This document shows positions 27,609 to 36,535 of a DNA stretch of 64,000 nucleotides, in pieces. The stretch is taken from NCBI RefSeq assembly GCF_010730195.1, contig NZ_AP022613.1:2666001-2730000 (forward strand), in the 5' to 3' direction. The notes under the pieces are model-generated. The model saw only the letters and a program-made list of their open reading frames with translations, was not told where the DNA came from and searched no databases. Within the stretch, counting starts at the first letter, position 1, and every line of letters begins with the position of its first letter. The stretch comes from Mycobacterium conspicuum (lineage in GTDB: Bacteria; Actinomycetota; Actinomycetes; Mycobacteriales; Mycobacteriaceae). The translations under genes were made by a program, and so were the position numbers.

Positions 27609-27776
27609 CGACGGATCCTAACGTGGCTTGCTCGCGAAATTCGCCTCGGAACAAATGGGTCGCGACACGGTCTCGGATGCATACCTTTTCGCAACTCACC
27701 GGTCACAACAGCCTCGTTGATCACTATCGTCACATGGGCCGGCTATGGGCGTCAATGAACTTCAAGGGACATCACA

Positions 27777-27808
27777 GTGGCGTTCGTGGCGTTCGTGGCG
27801 TTCGTGGC
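27777..27808 (+). repeat. 9-base tandem repeat at a candidate start site
   Basis: GTGGCGTTC is repeated three times perfectly (27777-27803) and followed by a partial GTGGC copy. Each unit is three codons (Val-Ala-Phe) in the frame of the DUF4185 gene and supplies a GTG start codon. Copy number could change by slippage. Confidence 0.6.
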
Positions 27809-27833
27809 TTGGAAACCGGGAAAGGTGTGGCAT

Positions 27834-29345
27834 TTGAAGTCGCAGTCGGCGATTCCGCGAATTATGTCGGTGGTTGTGGCGTCGACGGCCGCTGCTGGGC
27901 TCACCGTGGCGATAGGCATCGCGCCGCCCGCGAGTGCCACGCCCTGTGAGGCGCCCGAGGCGAACATCGACCCCCCAGCCAATTCGGCACCCATGCCCGC
28001 GCCCCAGCCGGTCGTCCGGCCGCCGACCGGTCGCCGGCCGCCGAACGCGAACGACCGCGCGCCGCTGCCCAAGCTCGGTCCGCTGATCTCCTCGCTGCTC
28101 AAGCCGACGACAGGCACCCAATATTCGGCGCCGATGACACATCAGGCGGAGGTCTTGCCGCCCGGTCCGAATCCTCCCGGTGCGGGTAACGCACCGCCGG
28201 CGAACGCCAACCAGTTGGCGCCCAACGCGGCCCCGGTGCATCCGCAGCCGGCGCCGCAGCCGGCGGCGCAACCGGCGCCGCCTCCCGGTCCTCCCGCCAA
28301 TATCGGCGGGGCTCCGACCTCGCTCGTCGACTGGATCACGGGCACCAACGGCCCGAACAAAACCCTCGAGCGGTTCGGCATATCGGGAACCGACCTCGGT
28401 GTCGTCTGGGACAACGGCGACGCGTCGAATCGCCAGGCGCTCATGGCCTTTGGTGACACCTTCGGCTATTGCAAGGTCCACGGCCAACAATGGCGATACA
28501 ACGTCCTGTTCCGCAGCTCCGACCGCGACCTGTCCAAGGGCATCCACATTGGCCCCTCGTCGCCGTCGGACAGGTACGCCGGTTCGCCCGCATGGCAATC
28601 GGGGCTGTCCAAACAGATCATCAACACCCCCAGGGTGGCGCCCAAGGAGACCGGGCTCATTCCGACCTCCGGCATCTCGCTGGGGGGAACCCAGGTCATC
28701 AACTTCATGTCCATCCGGGAGTGGATCCGCGATGGCGACTGGTCGACGAACTACTCGGCGATCGCGCTATCCCGCGACAACGGCCAGAACTGGTCGGTCC
28801 AGCCCAACTCGATCCGCCCGTCCTCGCCGGAAAACGTGCCGGGTGGCAGGTTCATGCCGGGCAACGAGAACTTCCAGATGGGCGCCTTCATGAAAGGCAA
28901 AGACAACTACCTGTATTCGTTCGGGACGCCGTCGGGGCGCGGCGGTGCCGCGTTCCTGTCGCGGGTGCCCCCGCGCTTTGTGGCGGATCCCTCCAAATAC
29001 GCGTACTGGAACGGTGATTCGAACTCCTGGGTTCCGGGCGATCCGAGCAAGGCCACCCCGGTTTTCCCGGGACCGGTGGGCGAGATGTCGGCCCAATACA
29101 ACGACTATCTCAAGCAGTACCTGGTGCTCTACACCAACGGCGGCAGCAACGACGTCGTCGCAAGGACCGCGCCGTCCCCGCAGGGACCATGGAGTCCCGA
29201 GCAGATGTTGGTCAGTTCGTGGCAGATGCCGGGCGGCATCTACGCGCCGATGATTCACCCGTGGTCGTCGGGGCGGGACCTCTACTTCAACCTGTCGCTG
29301 TGGTCGGCATACGACGTGATGTTGATGCACACCGTGTTGCCCTAG
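27834..29345 (+). CDS. secreted DUF4185 protein, putative endo-D-arabinanase-like
   Basis: A 503-aa exported protein from TTG 27834 (GGGAAAGG eight bases upstream). This start gives a regular signal peptide: basic start, hydrophobic core, cleavage near PPASA. A competing start at GTG 27777 has AAGGGA upstream and would add 19 residues including the AFV repeats. A long Pro/Ala linker (about residues 35-155) precedes a DUF4185 beta-propeller-like domain (ISGTDLGVVWDNG, FMSIREW, SRDNGQNW, GGIYAPMIHP). DUF4185 members have been described as endo-D-arabinanases acting on mycobacterial arabinan. That activity is inference here. Confidence 0.8.
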   Translation: MKSQSAIPRIMSVVVASTAAAGLTVAIGIAPPASATPCEAPEANIDPPANSAPMPAPQPVVRPPTGRRPPNANDRAPLPKLGPLISSLLKPTTGTQYSAPMTHQAEVLPPGPNPPGAGNAPPANANQLAPNAAPVHPQPAPQPAAQPAPPPGPPANIGGAPTSLVDWITGTNGPNKTLERFGISGTDLGVVWDNGDASNRQALMAFGDTFGYCKVHGQQWRYNVLFRSSDRDLSKGIHIGPSSPSDRYAGSPAWQSGLSKQIINTPRVAPKETGLIPTSGISLGGTQVINFMSIREWIRDGDWSTNYSAIALSRDNGQNWSVQPNSIRPSSPENVPGGRFMPGNENFQMGAFMKGKDNYLYSFGTPSGRGGAAFLSRVPPRFVADPSKYAYWNGDSNSWVPGDPSKATPVFPGPVGEMSAQYNDYLKQYLVLYTNGGSNDVVARTAPSPQGPWSPEQMLVSSWQMPGGIYAPMIHPWSSGRDLYFNLSLWSAYDVMLMHTVLP

Positions 29346-29351
29346 CCGCAA

Positions 29352-32144
29352 CTAGGCGCTGGGTTCGAGCCGAGACGCACCGCCGGGAAGCACGTGCGCA
29401 AGTTCGCCTCGCGAGCGGATGCCCAGCTTGGCGAAAACCTTGCGCAGGTGGTACTGAACGGTGCGCGGGCTGATGAATAGCTGTTCGCCGATTGCGTTGT
29501 TGGACAAGCCTTCCTGAGCGAGCCGCGCCACCTGCAGCTCCTGTGGGGTGAGGTCGTCGCCGGTGTCGACGGAACGCTTACGGGCCGATTCGCCGGTGGC
29601 CATCAGCTCGCGGCGAGCGCGGTCGGCAAATGCCTCGGCGCCCATGGCCGCGAACAGCTCCTCGGCCACCCTCAGCTCGGCGCGCGCATCGATGCGCCGA
29701 TTCTGGCGGCGCAACCATTCGCCGTAGATCAGATGCCCGCGGGCACTCTCCAGGCCCACCTGAGTGCGACCGAGGTGATCGAGGGATTCGCGGTAGAGGC
29801 CCTCCGCCGCATCGTCGTCGCTCAACAGCGCGCGAATGCGGGAGTCGATGCCGAGTGCCCATGGGGTCGGAGTCGTCTGCACGCGCGCCGCCATCCAATC
29901 ACGGGCCGCGACAAGCACTTCGACGTTGCCGGTGCGTGACGCGGCCTCGGCCAGCTCCGGGATCACCAGGGCGCCCATGCCGACGTGGTCGTGGTCGAAC
30001 ACCGGTTTGATGGCGGCCAGCGCGTCTGCGTGGCGGCCGAATCCGTTGGTGAGTACCGCGCGTCCGTACGAGGCGAAGTCGGCGACCTTGCACTTGCCCC
30101 CGGCCTCGGCGGCCGCGAGTGTCTCCTCGATCAATTCGCAGGCCTGCTCGCGCCGACCGCGCCACGCGGCCAGCAGCAGCTTGCCAAACCTCAACGGCGG
30201 GTTGCCCGTCGCGGCCGCGACCGCGCAATCCTCGTCGACCACCGCGGCCGCCTTGTCGAATTCGCCGCGCAGCATCAGCGTCCACGCCAGGTAGTGCAGC
30301 GCGAACTGCAGGTGGATGGGGGCGCCGGTGGTCCGGTCGAATTGTGTCTCGCGCAACGCCAGTGCATACCAGGACCGGGCGTCCCATACCTCGGCGGCCA
30401 GGGTGGCGCCCATCTTGGAGCGGGTGATGGGCAGCCAGCTATCGGGCTGGCCGGCAACGACATTCGCAGTGAGCAGCATCTCGATCGCGCGGTTGAACAA
30501 CGGCGCCGCAGCCGCGTAGCCCACGGTGAACCGGGCGACAAACGCGTCCAGCAGCACGTCGACGGCCCGCGGCGGTTGCGGGCTGGCCGGGCCGGCGGCG
30601 GCTGCGGCGGCCGTTGCCAGGATGCTGTTCGTGTCCGGACCGTCGGGGCCGGCCAGCCACATCGCGGCGTCCAATGCGCGCAACCGCGCCTCGCGGGATG
30701 ACTCGGCGCACAACGATTCGAAGCGCCCGGCCGCGCTCTGCAGCAGTTGGGCCGCTTCGCGCACGCGCAATTGGTCGAAGGCAATCTCGCCGCGCAGGTA
30801 TTCCACGTGGGCCGCCTGCAACGCGTCTTGGGATCCGGCTTCGGCCCCCACCAAGAGCCCCAGGGCAGCGTCGAGGGCGCCGGCGTCGCGCTTGGCCCGC
30901 GCGGCGGCCAACAGGCGCGCCGCGCGGTGCTCCGCCCCCGGCGTCAGCATCGCCGCGAGCTCCAAGAACGCCGCGCCGGCGGCCACACCGCCGCGCGCCA
31001 AGGCCCGCTCCGCCGAGCCCTCGAGGTCCGCGGCGACGGTCTCGTCGGGCCCGGTCGCCGCCTGCGCCAGATGCCAGGCCCTGCGGTCGGGATCGGATCG
31101 CGGGTCGGTTGCTTCGGCCAACGCCCGATGTATCTTGCGCCTGTCGGCCACCGGCGTCGAGCGGTAGACGACGGAACGGATCAGCGGGTGACGAAACTGC
31201 ACCCGGGTGCCGAAGTCGATCAGCCCGGCCTCGATCGCCGGGGTCGCGGCTCCAGGATCGAGCCCCAGGCGCGCCGCGGCGTCCCACCGCACCGCCGGCT
31301 CACCGACCGGATCGGCGGCCGCCAGCCGCAGGACGTCCCTGGTCGCTGGCGGCAGGGCTTCGAGGCGTCGCATGAAGCTCTGCTCCAGTCGGCCCGTCAA
31401 GCCCGTTGGAGGCATGGCAGGCAAGGCAAAACCGCCCGCCAGCTGGGCTGGCGTTATCCCGCGCGGCAACTCCAACAGCGCCAGCGGGTTGCCGCGGCTT
31501 TCGGTCACGATCTGCTCGCGGATCACCGGATCAAGCGGCGCGGTCAGAGCCCGATCCAACAGCGTGCGGGCATCGTCGGTACTGAGTCCGCCCAGGCGCA
31601 GTTCGGGCAGTCCGGACAGCTCCGCGGTGACCAGCTGGGTAGCGAAGATCAGGCCCACCGACTCGTCACCAAGGCGGCGCGCCACAAAGGCCAGCGCCTG
31701 CGCCGAAGCCCGATCGAGCCACTGTTCGTCATCGATGAGGCAGATCAGGGGCTGCTGCCTTGCCGTGTCGGCCAACAGGCTCAACACGGCCAGGGCGATG
31801 AAGAATCGATCGGGGGCCGCGCCCTCGCGGAAGCCGAAGGCCATTTGCAGCGCGTCACGCTGGGGCGGCGGGAGCTCGTCGAGCCGGGACAGGACGGGCG
31901 CGAGTAGCTGATGCAGGCCGGCGAAGGCCAGCTCCATCTCCGCCTCGACCCCGGCGGCACGCAGCACCTGGCAGTCGCCGGTTTGCTCGGCTTGCCGCGC
32001 CAGCCAATTCAGCAGCTCCGTTTTGCCCAACCCGCACTCGCCGCGCAGCACCAAAGCCCGGCTCCGAGCCGACCGGACATCATCGACGAACTCGCCCAAC
32101 GCACGCGTTTCGGCGTGCCGACCGATCAGCCCGACGGCTGGCAT
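29352..32144 (-). CDS. large LuxR-family (LAL) ATP-binding regulator
   Basis: About 930 aa. An N-terminal AAA/STAND ATPase has Walker A GECGLGKT at about residues 35-42 and Walker B LICLIDDEQW. A long helical, TPR-like middle follows, then a C-terminal LuxR HTH (LTPQELQVARLAQEGLSNN ... ISPRTVQYHLRKVFAKLGIRSR). This is the LAL (MalT-like) architecture, which binds DNA in response to an inducer or partner protein. ATG 32144 is chosen because the ATPase family starts close to it; an in-frame start at 32231 adds 29 unlikely residues. It is divergent from a second LAL gene. Confidence 0.88.
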   Translation of the reverse strand: MPAVGLIGRHAETRALGEFVDDVRSARSRALVLRGECGLGKTELLNWLARQAEQTGDCQVLRAAGVEAEMELAFAGLHQLLAPVLSRLDELPPPQRDALQMAFGFREGAAPDRFFIALAVLSLLADTARQQPLICLIDDEQWLDRASAQALAFVARRLGDESVGLIFATQLVTAELSGLPELRLGGLSTDDARTLLDRALTAPLDPVIREQIVTESRGNPLALLELPRGITPAQLAGGFALPAMPPTGLTGRLEQSFMRRLEALPPATRDVLRLAAADPVGEPAVRWDAAARLGLDPGAATPAIEAGLIDFGTRVQFRHPLIRSVVYRSTPVADRRKIHRALAEATDPRSDPDRRAWHLAQAATGPDETVAADLEGSAERALARGGVAAGAAFLELAAMLTPGAEHRAARLLAAARAKRDAGALDAALGLLVGAEAGSQDALQAAHVEYLRGEIAFDQLRVREAAQLLQSAAGRFESLCAESSREARLRALDAAMWLAGPDGPDTNSILATAAAAAAGPASPQPPRAVDVLLDAFVARFTVGYAAAAPLFNRAIEMLLTANVVAGQPDSWLPITRSKMGATLAAEVWDARSWYALALRETQFDRTTGAPIHLQFALHYLAWTLMLRGEFDKAAAVVDEDCAVAAATGNPPLRFGKLLLAAWRGRREQACELIEETLAAAEAGGKCKVADFASYGRAVLTNGFGRHADALAAIKPVFDHDHVGMGALVIPELAEAASRTGNVEVLVAARDWMAARVQTTPTPWALGIDSRIRALLSDDDAAEGLYRESLDHLGRTQVGLESARGHLIYGEWLRRQNRRIDARAELRVAEELFAAMGAEAFADRARRELMATGESARKRSVDTGDDLTPQELQVARLAQEGLSNNAIGEQLFISPRTVQYHLRKVFAKLGIRSRGELAHVLPGGASRLEPSA

Positions 32145-32287
32145 TGTCGTATCGGGGCCCCCATCCGCATAGGTCGAAGTTACACGCACGCCAGTTGTGA
32201 CGGCTGGCCAATGGCGGACTCGAAGGGGCATTCCCGGCTCCGATACTCAACAGCGTCGTTCGTATTAATTCGTCTGGAAGGTCGCTC

Positions 32288-35107
32288 GTGACGCCGCCGA
32301 TTCGCGGTCGCGATGAAGAACTCAGAGCGGTTCGCGAGTTCGGTAGCTCCCTCGCCAAGCGCCGCGGCGGCTCAGCAACAAGCCTGGACACACGCGTCGT
32401 GATCGTCGAGGGTCCACCGGGCATCGGCAAAACGCGGCTGTTGCAGGAGTTCATCGCGCGTGCCGACAAGGGTGTGCGGTCGTTGTCGGGACAGGCCTTC
32501 GAGTATCAGCAAACCGTTCCGTTTGCCCCGTTGTTCATGGCGACGCTGCGTGCCGATCCGCCGATCGGTCAGGCCTCGACGCTGCGCCGCGTGCACTCGG
32601 CCGACTTGCGCTACCTGGTGGTCAACGACTTGCAGGCCGCGATCGGCGCGGCGGCGGCGAAGACACCGATCCAAATCGTGCTCGACGACATCCACTGGGC
32701 CGACCACGCGACGCTGATGGCCGTGCGGTCGTTGACGACGGGCCTTGCCGGCGCCCCGGTGTTGTGGGTGCTGGCCACCCGCACCGGCGCCGGGGGACCA
32801 GCGGTCGGCACGACCGTCAACTTGCTGCACCACGACGGCGCCCGGGTGCTGCGGTTGGGCGCCGTCGAGCCGACCGCGGTCGCCGACATCGTGGCCGACG
32901 TCGTGCGCGCCGAAGCGGACGCGTCGCTACTCAGCCTCGCCGACAAGGCCCACGGCAACCCGTTCCTGGTGATGGAGCTGATCCTCGGGCTGCAGGAAGA
33001 GGGCCGAATCAGCGTGGCGGGCGGGCGCGCCAGTGTCAGTGGGCGCGAGCTGCCGCAGCGGCTCACCGCCACCATGCAAGAGCGGCTGGACCGCCTCTCG
33101 GCCGATGCGCGCCGTGTCGTGCAGGTGGCTTCCGTTCTGCCCGACAGCTTCTCGGCGGGGCTGCTGGCCGAGATGCTCGAACGCCGCCCGATCGGGTTGC
33201 TCTCGGCGGTAGAGGAGGCGGTGCGGGCTGACCTGCTCACCGAAGACGAGGACGGGCTGCGGTTCCGCCATGACCTGCTGCGGCAAGCGACGCGACAGTC
33301 GATGCCACAGTCGCTGCGGAAAGCCATGGAGCGGGACGTCGTCGCCGTTCTCCTCGCCGGCGGAGCGGCGCCGGTCGAGGTGGCGACCCAACTCGCGCGC
33401 AGCGCCGAAGTCGGCGACAAGGCGGCCATCCGGGCGCTGCGACAAGCCGCGCAATCCCTCGCCGCCTCCGATCCGTCGACCGCGGCCGACATCAGCAAAC
33501 GGGCCCTGCAATTGCTGCCCTGGCAGCATCGCGCGCGCGGGCCGTTGGTCGCCGAAACCGTGGTGCTGCTCAACCAGGCCATGCGTTACGGCGAGGCGCA
33601 ACAACTGGCTTCGGCAACGCTTTCCGCCGGCATCTCGGCGCAAGAAGAGGCCGACGTTCGGCTGGGCTTGTCCATGTTGTCGCCGCGCCCGGCCGGTCAA
33701 CGCGCCGAGGAAAACCGGCGAGCGCTGGAGTTGGCCAGCATCAACGACCTCACCCGGACACGGCATCTCGGCTGGCTGGCCTACAACCTGGCGATGGACG
33801 GCCAGACCGGTGACATCCGCCGCGCCGTCGATGACGCCCTGGACGCGGCGGCGTTGACCGATGACGTGCTGACCAAAGTGCTCGCCGAGGCTTCGGCGGC
33901 CATCGTGGATTGCGCCGACGGGTACGCCGGGCGCGCCGAGCAGGCACTCGAACGTCTCGCCGTCCTCACCCGCAGCGTCGAACCCGGTCCGGTGCGGCAC
34001 CTGGCGGCGATCAATCGCGCCATTGTGCTCCTCACGCTCGGTCAGCTCGATGACGCCGCCACCAGCCTCGCGGTGAGCCTGCGCCAGGCCCGCACGCAAC
34101 GTAACCAGATGGCGGTTCAGCTCCTCACCCAGATACACGCGCTGATCCATCTGGCCGCCGGCCGGCTGGAGACCGCGCGGGCCAGCGTCGAGTCGCTGCC
34201 CGAGCCGGAACGGATGACCTGGACACGCATCGGGGGACGGATCGGCCTGATGGTGCTCGCCCGGGCGGGCGCCCACACCAACGACCGCGCCCTGCTGCGC
34301 GAGGTCGCCATTAACGCGCGGGACGCGCATTCGGCGGGCGGACCCGGGCACCGACGCGAGGCGATGGCGGCTTTGGCGCATCTGGCATGGCAGCGCGGCG
34401 ACATCGCCGAAGCGCAGCGCTGGCTCACCGACGACTTCACGCTCATGCAGACTCCGCTCTGGGCGGTCGACCTCGATCACATCGTGTTGGCCGCGCGGGT
34501 CGCGGCCGCCGCCGGTGACGCGGGATTGCGTGCACAGGTGCTGCATGCCGTGAAGGTGCTCACCCGCGAAGAGCCGGGGGCGCCGTTGTTCAACGCGGTG
34601 GCCCAGCACGCGCGGGCCATCTTGGAACGCGATCCCGACGCACTGATCGCCGCGGCCAAATCCCTGAGCGAGCTGTCGCGACCGCTGCTGCACGCCGCCG
34701 CCGCCGAGGACGCCGGCACGGAACTCGCGCGCGCCAACCGCACCCCCGAGGGCCTCGACCAGCTCAACGTCGCGTTCGAGACCTACCTGCGCTGTGGTGC
34801 GACCGCCGATGCTCAGCGGATCGGCCAAGCCCTTCGGGCGCATGGCATTTCACGACGCGTGGTCGGCAAGCCCCGCCCGCAGACCGGAATCGACAGCCTC
34901 ACCGACAGTGAGCTCAAGGTCGTCCACCTGGTGGCTGCCGGTTCGACGAATAGGGAAGTGGCACAACGACTTTACCTGTCACCGCACACCGTCAACTCGC
35001 ACCTGCGTAGCGCGTTCGCCAAGCTCGGAATCCGGTCGCGCCGGGAGTTGAGCCGCCTCATCAATGCCCACCATGAGCCGGTGGCTGACGAGCCATCGCC
35101 GAATTAG
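32288..35107 (+). CDS. large LuxR-family (LAL) ATP-binding regulator
   Basis: A 939-aa protein of the same architecture as its divergent neighbour but clearly different in sequence. It has Walker A GPPGIGKT at residues 42-49, Walker B IVLDDIHWAD, a helical repeat region, and a C-terminal LuxR HTH (LTDSELKVVHLVAAGSTNR ... LSPHTVNSHLRSAFAKLGIRSRREL). It starts with GTG 32288 preceded by GGAAGG. Its last 47 bases overlap the convergent NTF2-like gene. The inducer and targets are unknown. Confidence 0.9.
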   Translation: MTPPIRGRDEELRAVREFGSSLAKRRGGSATSLDTRVVIVEGPPGIGKTRLLQEFIARADKGVRSLSGQAFEYQQTVPFAPLFMATLRADPPIGQASTLRRVHSADLRYLVVNDLQAAIGAAAAKTPIQIVLDDIHWADHATLMAVRSLTTGLAGAPVLWVLATRTGAGGPAVGTTVNLLHHDGARVLRLGAVEPTAVADIVADVVRAEADASLLSLADKAHGNPFLVMELILGLQEEGRISVAGGRASVSGRELPQRLTATMQERLDRLSADARRVVQVASVLPDSFSAGLLAEMLERRPIGLLSAVEEAVRADLLTEDEDGLRFRHDLLRQATRQSMPQSLRKAMERDVVAVLLAGGAAPVEVATQLARSAEVGDKAAIRALRQAAQSLAASDPSTAADISKRALQLLPWQHRARGPLVAETVVLLNQAMRYGEAQQLASATLSAGISAQEEADVRLGLSMLSPRPAGQRAEENRRALELASINDLTRTRHLGWLAYNLAMDGQTGDIRRAVDDALDAAALTDDVLTKVLAEASAAIVDCADGYAGRAEQALERLAVLTRSVEPGPVRHLAAINRAIVLLTLGQLDDAATSLAVSLRQARTQRNQMAVQLLTQIHALIHLAAGRLETARASVESLPEPERMTWTRIGGRIGLMVLARAGAHTNDRALLREVAINARDAHSAGGPGHRREAMAALAHLAWQRGDIAEAQRWLTDDFTLMQTPLWAVDLDHIVLAARVAAAAGDAGLRAQVLHAVKVLTREEPGAPLFNAVAQHARAILERDPDALIAAAKSLSELSRPLLHAAAAEDAGTELARANRTPEGLDQLNVAFETYLRCGATADAQRIGQALRAHGISRRVVGKPRPQTGIDSLTDSELKVVHLVAAGSTNREVAQRLYLSPHTVNSHLRSAFAKLGIRSRRELSRLINAHHEPVADEPSPN

Positions 35108-35525
35108 GCGCTGCCCAGTCGGTGGACACCTTGCGGTGCTTGATCAACCAGGTTTCGCCGTCAGGCACCAAGACATCGCGGTAGCGGCCGAAATGATCCA
35201 ACCCGATGTGGGTCACCACGGTGAAGTACGACGAGACGTGCGCCTGCTCAGGCGTCAACTCGGTGAACAGCACGTTGGCGACGTTGTGTCGGACGATCCG
35301 CTTGACGTCAGCATCGGCGACGACGTTGCTTGTCACGTTGCCGAGGAAGGCGGCGATTTCGGATCGCCCGCGCAGGGGCGCCATGCCGCGGATCTCCAGG
35401 ACGCCTTCGGCGCAGAATGTTTCGGTCAGGCCGTCAATCCGCCCGGCGTCACCCGACCAGTTGTATCGCGCAAGCGTGTCCCGGATCTGTTCTCGGGCAA
35501 CCAATTCCCAGATCTGCATGGCCAT
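35061..35525 (-). CDS. NTF2-like (SnoaL) protein
   Basis: A 154-aa protein with the SnoaL-like domain pattern: an N-terminal helix (REQIRDTLARYNWSGDAGRIDGLTETF), GVLEIRGMAPLRGRSEIAAFL, and C-terminal strands with the pattern HFGRYRDVLVPDGETWLIKHRKV. Members include scytalone-dehydratase-like and steroid-isomerase-like proteins, so catalysis cannot be specified. The tail overlaps the end of the LAL gene on the opposite strand. A gene at 35531 lies five bases upstream of... its region on the same strand, since the NYN gene ends just before this start. Confidence 0.8.
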   Translation of the reverse strand: MAMQIWELVAREQIRDTLARYNWSGDAGRIDGLTETFCAEGVLEIRGMAPLRGRSEIAAFLGNVTSNVVADADVKRIVRHNVANVLFTELTPEQAHVSSYFTVVTHIGLDHFGRYRDVLVPDGETWLIKHRKVSTDWAAPNSAMARQPPAHGGH

Positions 35526-35530
35526 CGTGG

Positions 35531-36403
35531 CTATGAGCCGGCGTCAATATGCAGGCGGACCATGCGCGTCGTGCTGCTCTCGTCAAGGTCGACGAGATCG
35601 CTGCGCGAACGCAGGAAGTCGCTGAAGGACTTGAACCCCAACGACTTTTCGCTGAACGACGGGTCCATGCGCTTCATCTGGGCCTTGACCGCGGAGTTGT
35701 GCAGCCAGTCGGCATCTTCTTTTTCCAGCCCGATGCGCAGAGCACGCTCGAGCAGCCCGGTGGCGGCGGCCTGCGGATCGGTGGCCGGCGGCTCGTCGTC
35801 CGGCTCGGATGCTTTCGTGCGCCGGCTGCGTTTGTCGGCCTTGGGAGCCGGGGCGCTGCTGGGTATCCCGGGCAGCGCGTCATAGGTGACGAATTCGTCG
35901 CAGGCGGCGGCCAGTGACCGGCTGCTGGCGCCGGCGACCCCGATGCCCACCACATAGCGGCCGAGGCGCTTGCAGCGCTGGGCGAGCGCGATGTAATCCG
36001 AGTCGCCCCCCACGATGACCACGTGGGTCAGGTCGGGCAACCGGAACATGTCCTCGACCGCATCGACCGCCAGCCGGATGTCGGCGCCGTTCTTGCTGTA
36101 ACCCGACGCCGGAAAGAGTTGCACCAGGTCGACGGCGCGGCCGACCAGCTGGCCGTGGTAGGCGGCGTTGACGTCGGCGGACCAGTCCGCGTAGGCGCGG
36201 GTGAGGACGAGAGTGCCGAAGGACGAAGCGAAGTCGATGACTGCGCCGACGTCGACGGTCGCCATCTTGAGTCGCTCGTCGTCGAGGCCTTTCGCCTTGT
36301 CGCGGTGAAACGAGTTGCGCCCGTGCACCTGGTCGTACCTCGAGATCACGATGTTGTCGAAATCGAGGTAGACCGCCACGCGCGTGGGGCCCTGTTCGGT
36401 CAT
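35531..36403 (-). CDS. NYN-domain protein (putative RNase, LabA-like)
   Basis: A 290-aa protein. The N-terminal NYN/PIN-like domain starts with VAVYLDFDNI and contains GADIRLAVDAVEDM and VIVGGDSDYIALAQRCK, so the conserved metal-binding aspartates are present. A charged linker (about residues 185-215) leads to a C-terminal region (ALRIGLEKEDADWLHNSAVKAQMKR ... GFKSFSDFLRS) resembling the OST-HTH/LOTUS RNA-binding module. ATG 36403 is chosen because the domain begins five residues later; 36526 is a longer alternative. It probably cleaves or binds RNA. It is followed five bases later by the NTF2-like gene. Confidence 0.85.
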   Translation of the reverse strand: MTEQGPTRVAVYLDFDNIVISRYDQVHGRNSFHRDKAKGLDDERLKMATVDVGAVIDFASSFGTLVLTRAYADWSADVNAAYHGQLVGRAVDLVQLFPASGYSKNGADIRLAVDAVEDMFRLPDLTHVVIVGGDSDYIALAQRCKRLGRYVVGIGVAGASSRSLAAACDEFVTYDALPGIPSSAPAPKADKRSRRTKASEPDDEPPATDPQAAATGLLERALRIGLEKEDADWLHNSAVKAQMKRMDPSFSEKSLGFKSFSDFLRSRSDLVDLDESSTTRMVRLHIDAGS

Positions 36404-36535
36404 CCGCTCATGGTGCGCCACCGGCGCGAGCAGACGCAAAAGCCCCTTCACGCTCGGCGTGTCGGGGCTGTTTGCGTCTGCTCGCGCTGGCGGCCGAGCC
36501 GAGGCCGGCGCGTCCATATCCGGCATCTGCCGCGG

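Noticed and set aside
32927..34843. Long minus-strand frame opposite the second LAL gene
   Set aside because: Antisense shadow; the plus strand has Walker A, helical repeats and LuxR HTH in one frame.
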